Of a stretch of 64,000 bases of DNA, positions 62,701 to 64,000 are shown piece after piece. The notes under the pieces were generated by a model that worked only from the letters and a program-made list of their open reading frames with translations, was not told the DNA's origin and searched no databases. Source of the stretch: Rhodonellum psychrophilum GCM71 = DSM 17998 (GTDB taxonomy: Bacteria > Bacteroidota > Bacteroidia > Cytophagales > Cyclobacteriaceae). The DNA is taken from contig NZ_KB906676.1 in assembly GCF_000381545.1 (NCBI RefSeq), positions 124,001 through 188,000 of the forward strand, in the 5' to 3' direction. A program made the position numbers and the translations under genes. How positions within the stretch are numbered: the stretch's first letter is position 1; each line of letters begins with the position of its first letter.

Positions 62701-64000
62701 CTGGATCCCGAAAACGGGACAGAAGCATTGTTTGAGGGTGGAGGGGAACCGGATATTGACAGTTATTTCTGGACAATTGTGTCAGAGAATGGTCAAGCAG
62801 TATTGACCAATTTTGGAGGTCCAGGTGAGGAGTTCCAAACCTTAACACATGTCTTTCAGGAAGATGGCACCTTCACCGTTTCGCTAAGAGTGGACAGGTG
62901 TGGTGATGCCAATTACTTTGAAGCAAGCATGGAAGTGGTCGTGGTCGCTCCACCACCAATCACCCTCGTGGATGATGTCACGCTCTGTAGCGGGACGCCC
63001 GTAACCTTGGTGGCGATTGATGGATATGATCCCAATGAAGGCTTGTATGATTTTGAATGGAGAAATGCCGCCGGTCAATTGATTGGGGATGAAAATTCCA
63101 ACAGTATTGCAGTAGAGGAAGAAAGCATCTACACCGTTACGGTTTCCTACAGAACTCCCAGTGGTTCTGATACTGTGTTTTTTGATGTCTGTCCGGCTTC
63201 AAAATCTGTCTTTGTAGGTCCAGCCTTTGAATTTGACTTGACGCAAAGTGCGGAGGAAGTCTGTTACGACGAGACATTGGTGGTGTTTGCCCCGAATACT
63301 CCTGTGATAGGAGACTGGTATTATCAGCAGGTCGGTAGTCCCACCAGAACATTGATTGGTGAGTTTTTTGAATTGGAATTGATTCCAACAGACCTTCCCG
63401 CTCCAGGCTTGTACGAAATCATATTTATCACCGAAGACCCGATTGTTCCGGGATGTTTGGTGGAGAAAAAACTTGAACTTTTGGTGCATCCCTTGCCCAA
63501 TTTTGAGCTGTTGGTCTTGACCGATGCGGATGACTGCGCCACGCCAAACGGGAGTTTCGAAATTACGGCGCTTCTGGATGCGGAACGGATAGAAATATTG
63601 GAAACCGGGGAGGTTTTTAACAATGTCAATGCCGGGGATGTGTTGCCGGTGATTTCAAATCTTGAACCAGGCATTTACACGGTTCAGGCTACAAACAGTT
63701 TTGGCTGTGTGTTCACAAGAAGCGTGACCATCGCGAACCTCAACCCACCAGTAGCGCTTGAATACACAGTCGCAGTCAATCCGGAAGTGTGTGGACCTAA
63801 TGAGGTTGAAAATGGTGCAGTGATCATTACCTTCTCCAATGGACCTCAATCAGGATCTTATGTCCTTACCCGACAGCAAGATGGGCTACAGTTTTCAGGA
63901 ACAATTACAAATCAAGAAATTGTGACAATCTCTGTGCCCGAAGGGGATTATGCTGTGGAGGTTTCGGACGCCCTCGGCTGTACCTTGCCTGAACCTGTCA
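59767..64000 (+). CDS. Giant secreted surface protein with propeller-like and PKD-like domains, 3' partial
   Basis: The frame from the ATG at 59767 stays open to the window end (1411 codons). A signal peptide (INFALIFVGICLISCFININ, cleavage near SFSQ) precedes two related N-terminal units. One begins NNEWVFGYCGPNDPNNYLSF and the other NNVWYFGDGAGLDFNPDPND at about residue 593. Each runs through strands such as DYDPDGEKLFYAFY and FSPDGVFVYFSRGD, suggesting a duplicated propeller. PKD/Ig-like modules follow (VDFEWNPEEP, FEGGGEPDIDSYFWTI, CSGTPVTLVAIDGYDPNEGL). Gly-rich linkers break it up. This build fits Bacteroidetes adhesins or gliding-associated proteins secreted by type IX; the diagnostic C-terminus lies outside the window. 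Confidence 0.85.
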   Translation, partial: MKSPYNNINFALIFVGICLISCFININKSFSQGFNNNEWVFGYCGPNDPNNYLSFGKSGDPIVRSLPGSIVVGANNNALAIDPITGQKLFFSNGELVYNYDNVPLQGAPNGFNGDFDGRQTVAIGALDYDPDGEKLFYAFYISPSGQLLYSVVDMNAPGGASANQPPLGAVTALDQPIGPASGAIAVVKTAASPSYLISFAGGNLISRSIESTQGDFTLTATQGIPFTPKAIVFNESTGQLILIPENAIEDLLLVDFDTATGSFGAVTPISQSGSAEEIEGASFSPDGVFVYFSRGDELLRVPVADLGATPSVIPFGNDIFKVYDLKIGPDGKLYYLYEEVLGGPQLIGVVNNPNESDLDLLELDEDPFNGTDFCGRVFPQFAPNQDINPTVDFEWNPEEPCSNNPVQLTSLITPENYRPVSFVWTFEPALTDEDGQPVDIDFNQEHLLIPEEATADQSITVTLTVTFADGSVVPVTKTITLKENDLEANFSAQDTTVCEGACVDIGSLLEVQKGGGGDGENPNVGGGGGGQQENYEYFWSNRRGEGWVKDKENCVLLPGLYWVLVREEGSDCYAYASIRVKIWDLPDQSNNVWYFGDGAGLDFNPDPNDPNAPVPRPVSHPTNIPAGTTTISDETGQVLFYTDGETVWDLNGDTMANGDSIGGSNLATQSVVAVPLPQDETIFYLFTTQKAEDGTNQVKFSLVDIKVDNPTGVGNVVSKDNFLFSPSTEHSAGLNSGDTTWVIFHELGNNTFRTYPVTTFGIGPPVLSSVGSAHTFGSGVGSMKFSPDGSKLAVTIQNGSCSRLEIFDFNQTTGKLTEYALLELSCSGEDVYGLEFSDDSNRVFVSYTGGGGKIEEFLIKNPDAQGAATPSACATCFENAGDKAAVESCILGTRNTLSSAGPFGALQIGPDGQIYVARPGQNVLGTINAGQGCANSAYVEMGTSTLTGTTNLGLPSFVQNSGSSIPEPTLGGPDRLCLDPENGTEALFEGGGEPDIDSYFWTIVSENGQAVLTNFGGPGEEFQTLTHVFQEDGTFTVSLRVDRCGDANYFEASMEVVVVAPPPITLVDDVTLCSGTPVTLVAIDGYDPNEGLYDFEWRNAAGQLIGDENSNSIAVEEESIYTVTVSYRTPSGSDTVFFDVCPASKSVFVGPAFEFDLTQSAEEVCYDETLVVFAPNTPVIGDWYYQQVGSPTRTLIGEFFELELIPTDLPAPGLYEIIFITEDPIVPGCLVEKKLELLVHPLPNFELLVLTDADDCATPNGSFEITALLDAERIEILETGEVFNNVNAGDVLPVISNLEPGIYTVQATNSFGCVFTRSVTIANLNPPVALEYTVAVNPEVCGPNEVENGAVIITFSNGPQSGSYVLTRQQDGLQFSGTITNQEIVTISVPEGDYAVEVSDALGCTLPEPV

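Overview
The window comes from the chromosome of a Bacteroidetes bacterium, most likely order Cytophagales near Cyclobacteriaceae or Algoriphagus. This rests on gene content read from the sequence, not on a database search. The supporting genes are a FecI/FecR/SusC/SusD set with an STN-bearing SusC, a PorP/SprF-type type IX secretion protein beside a giant surface protein, S9 dipeptidyl-peptidase, DUF2911, DUF1593 and ebo genes, and largely absent Shine-Dalgarno sites. No rRNA, tRNA, CRISPR array, transposase or phage gene is visible.

Layout. (1) 1-497: end of a methyltransferase. (2) 697-21595: a large sugar-utilisation locus. An ECF sigma and FecR anti-sigma factor precede SusC/SusD. These are followed by a DUF1080 (3-keto-disaccharide hydrolase family) protein, two secreted c-type cytochromes with propeller domains, and a second DUF1080 lipoprotein. 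A NIPSNAP protein lies on the other strand, followed by a four-gene operon of DUF4432 epimerase, cupin, sugar isomerase/epimerase and Gfo/Idh/MocA oxidoreductase. (3) 21810-32147: a lipoprotein, a DPP-IV-like peptidase, a DUF2953-like/GerW pair resembling Bacillus ytfI-ytfJ, unknown membrane proteins, a DUF6544-like two-gene operon, DUF2911 and a SulP transporter. (4) 32548-36447: an MFS transporter and modE-modA-modB-modC with a ModE-like operator. (5) 36930-43713: a complete collinear eboABCDEF cluster, closed by a terminator. (6) 43874-57220: accessory functions. These are two DUF1593 nucleoside-hydrolase-like proteins flanking a DUF5009 acyltransferase, a Fic protein with altered active site and palindromic operators, a Tat-exported Gfo/Idh/MocA oxidoreductase, a RES-Xre toxin-antitoxin pair, a VOC protein, a Tat-exported NHL propeller, a secreted sugar isomerase and a PhyH dioxygenase. 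(7) 57372-64000: an M48 protease, PorP/SprF, and a divergent giant surface protein that runs off the window.

How it may work together (inference). Region 2 reads as a regulated pathway. SusCD imports a glycoside, DUF1080 proteins cleave 3-keto-glycosides, the cytochromes could take electrons from an extracytoplasmic sugar oxidation, and the cytoplasmic operon would process the keto-sugar. Region 6 carries exported versions of some of the same enzyme classes. The ebo cluster is a separate system linked elsewhere to moving a metabolite precursor to the periplasm.

Degenerate copies of an intergenic repeat ending near GCATAAAACGGGTT occur around 25.0, 46.6, 48.5, 50.3 and 55.1 kb, mostly in region 6.
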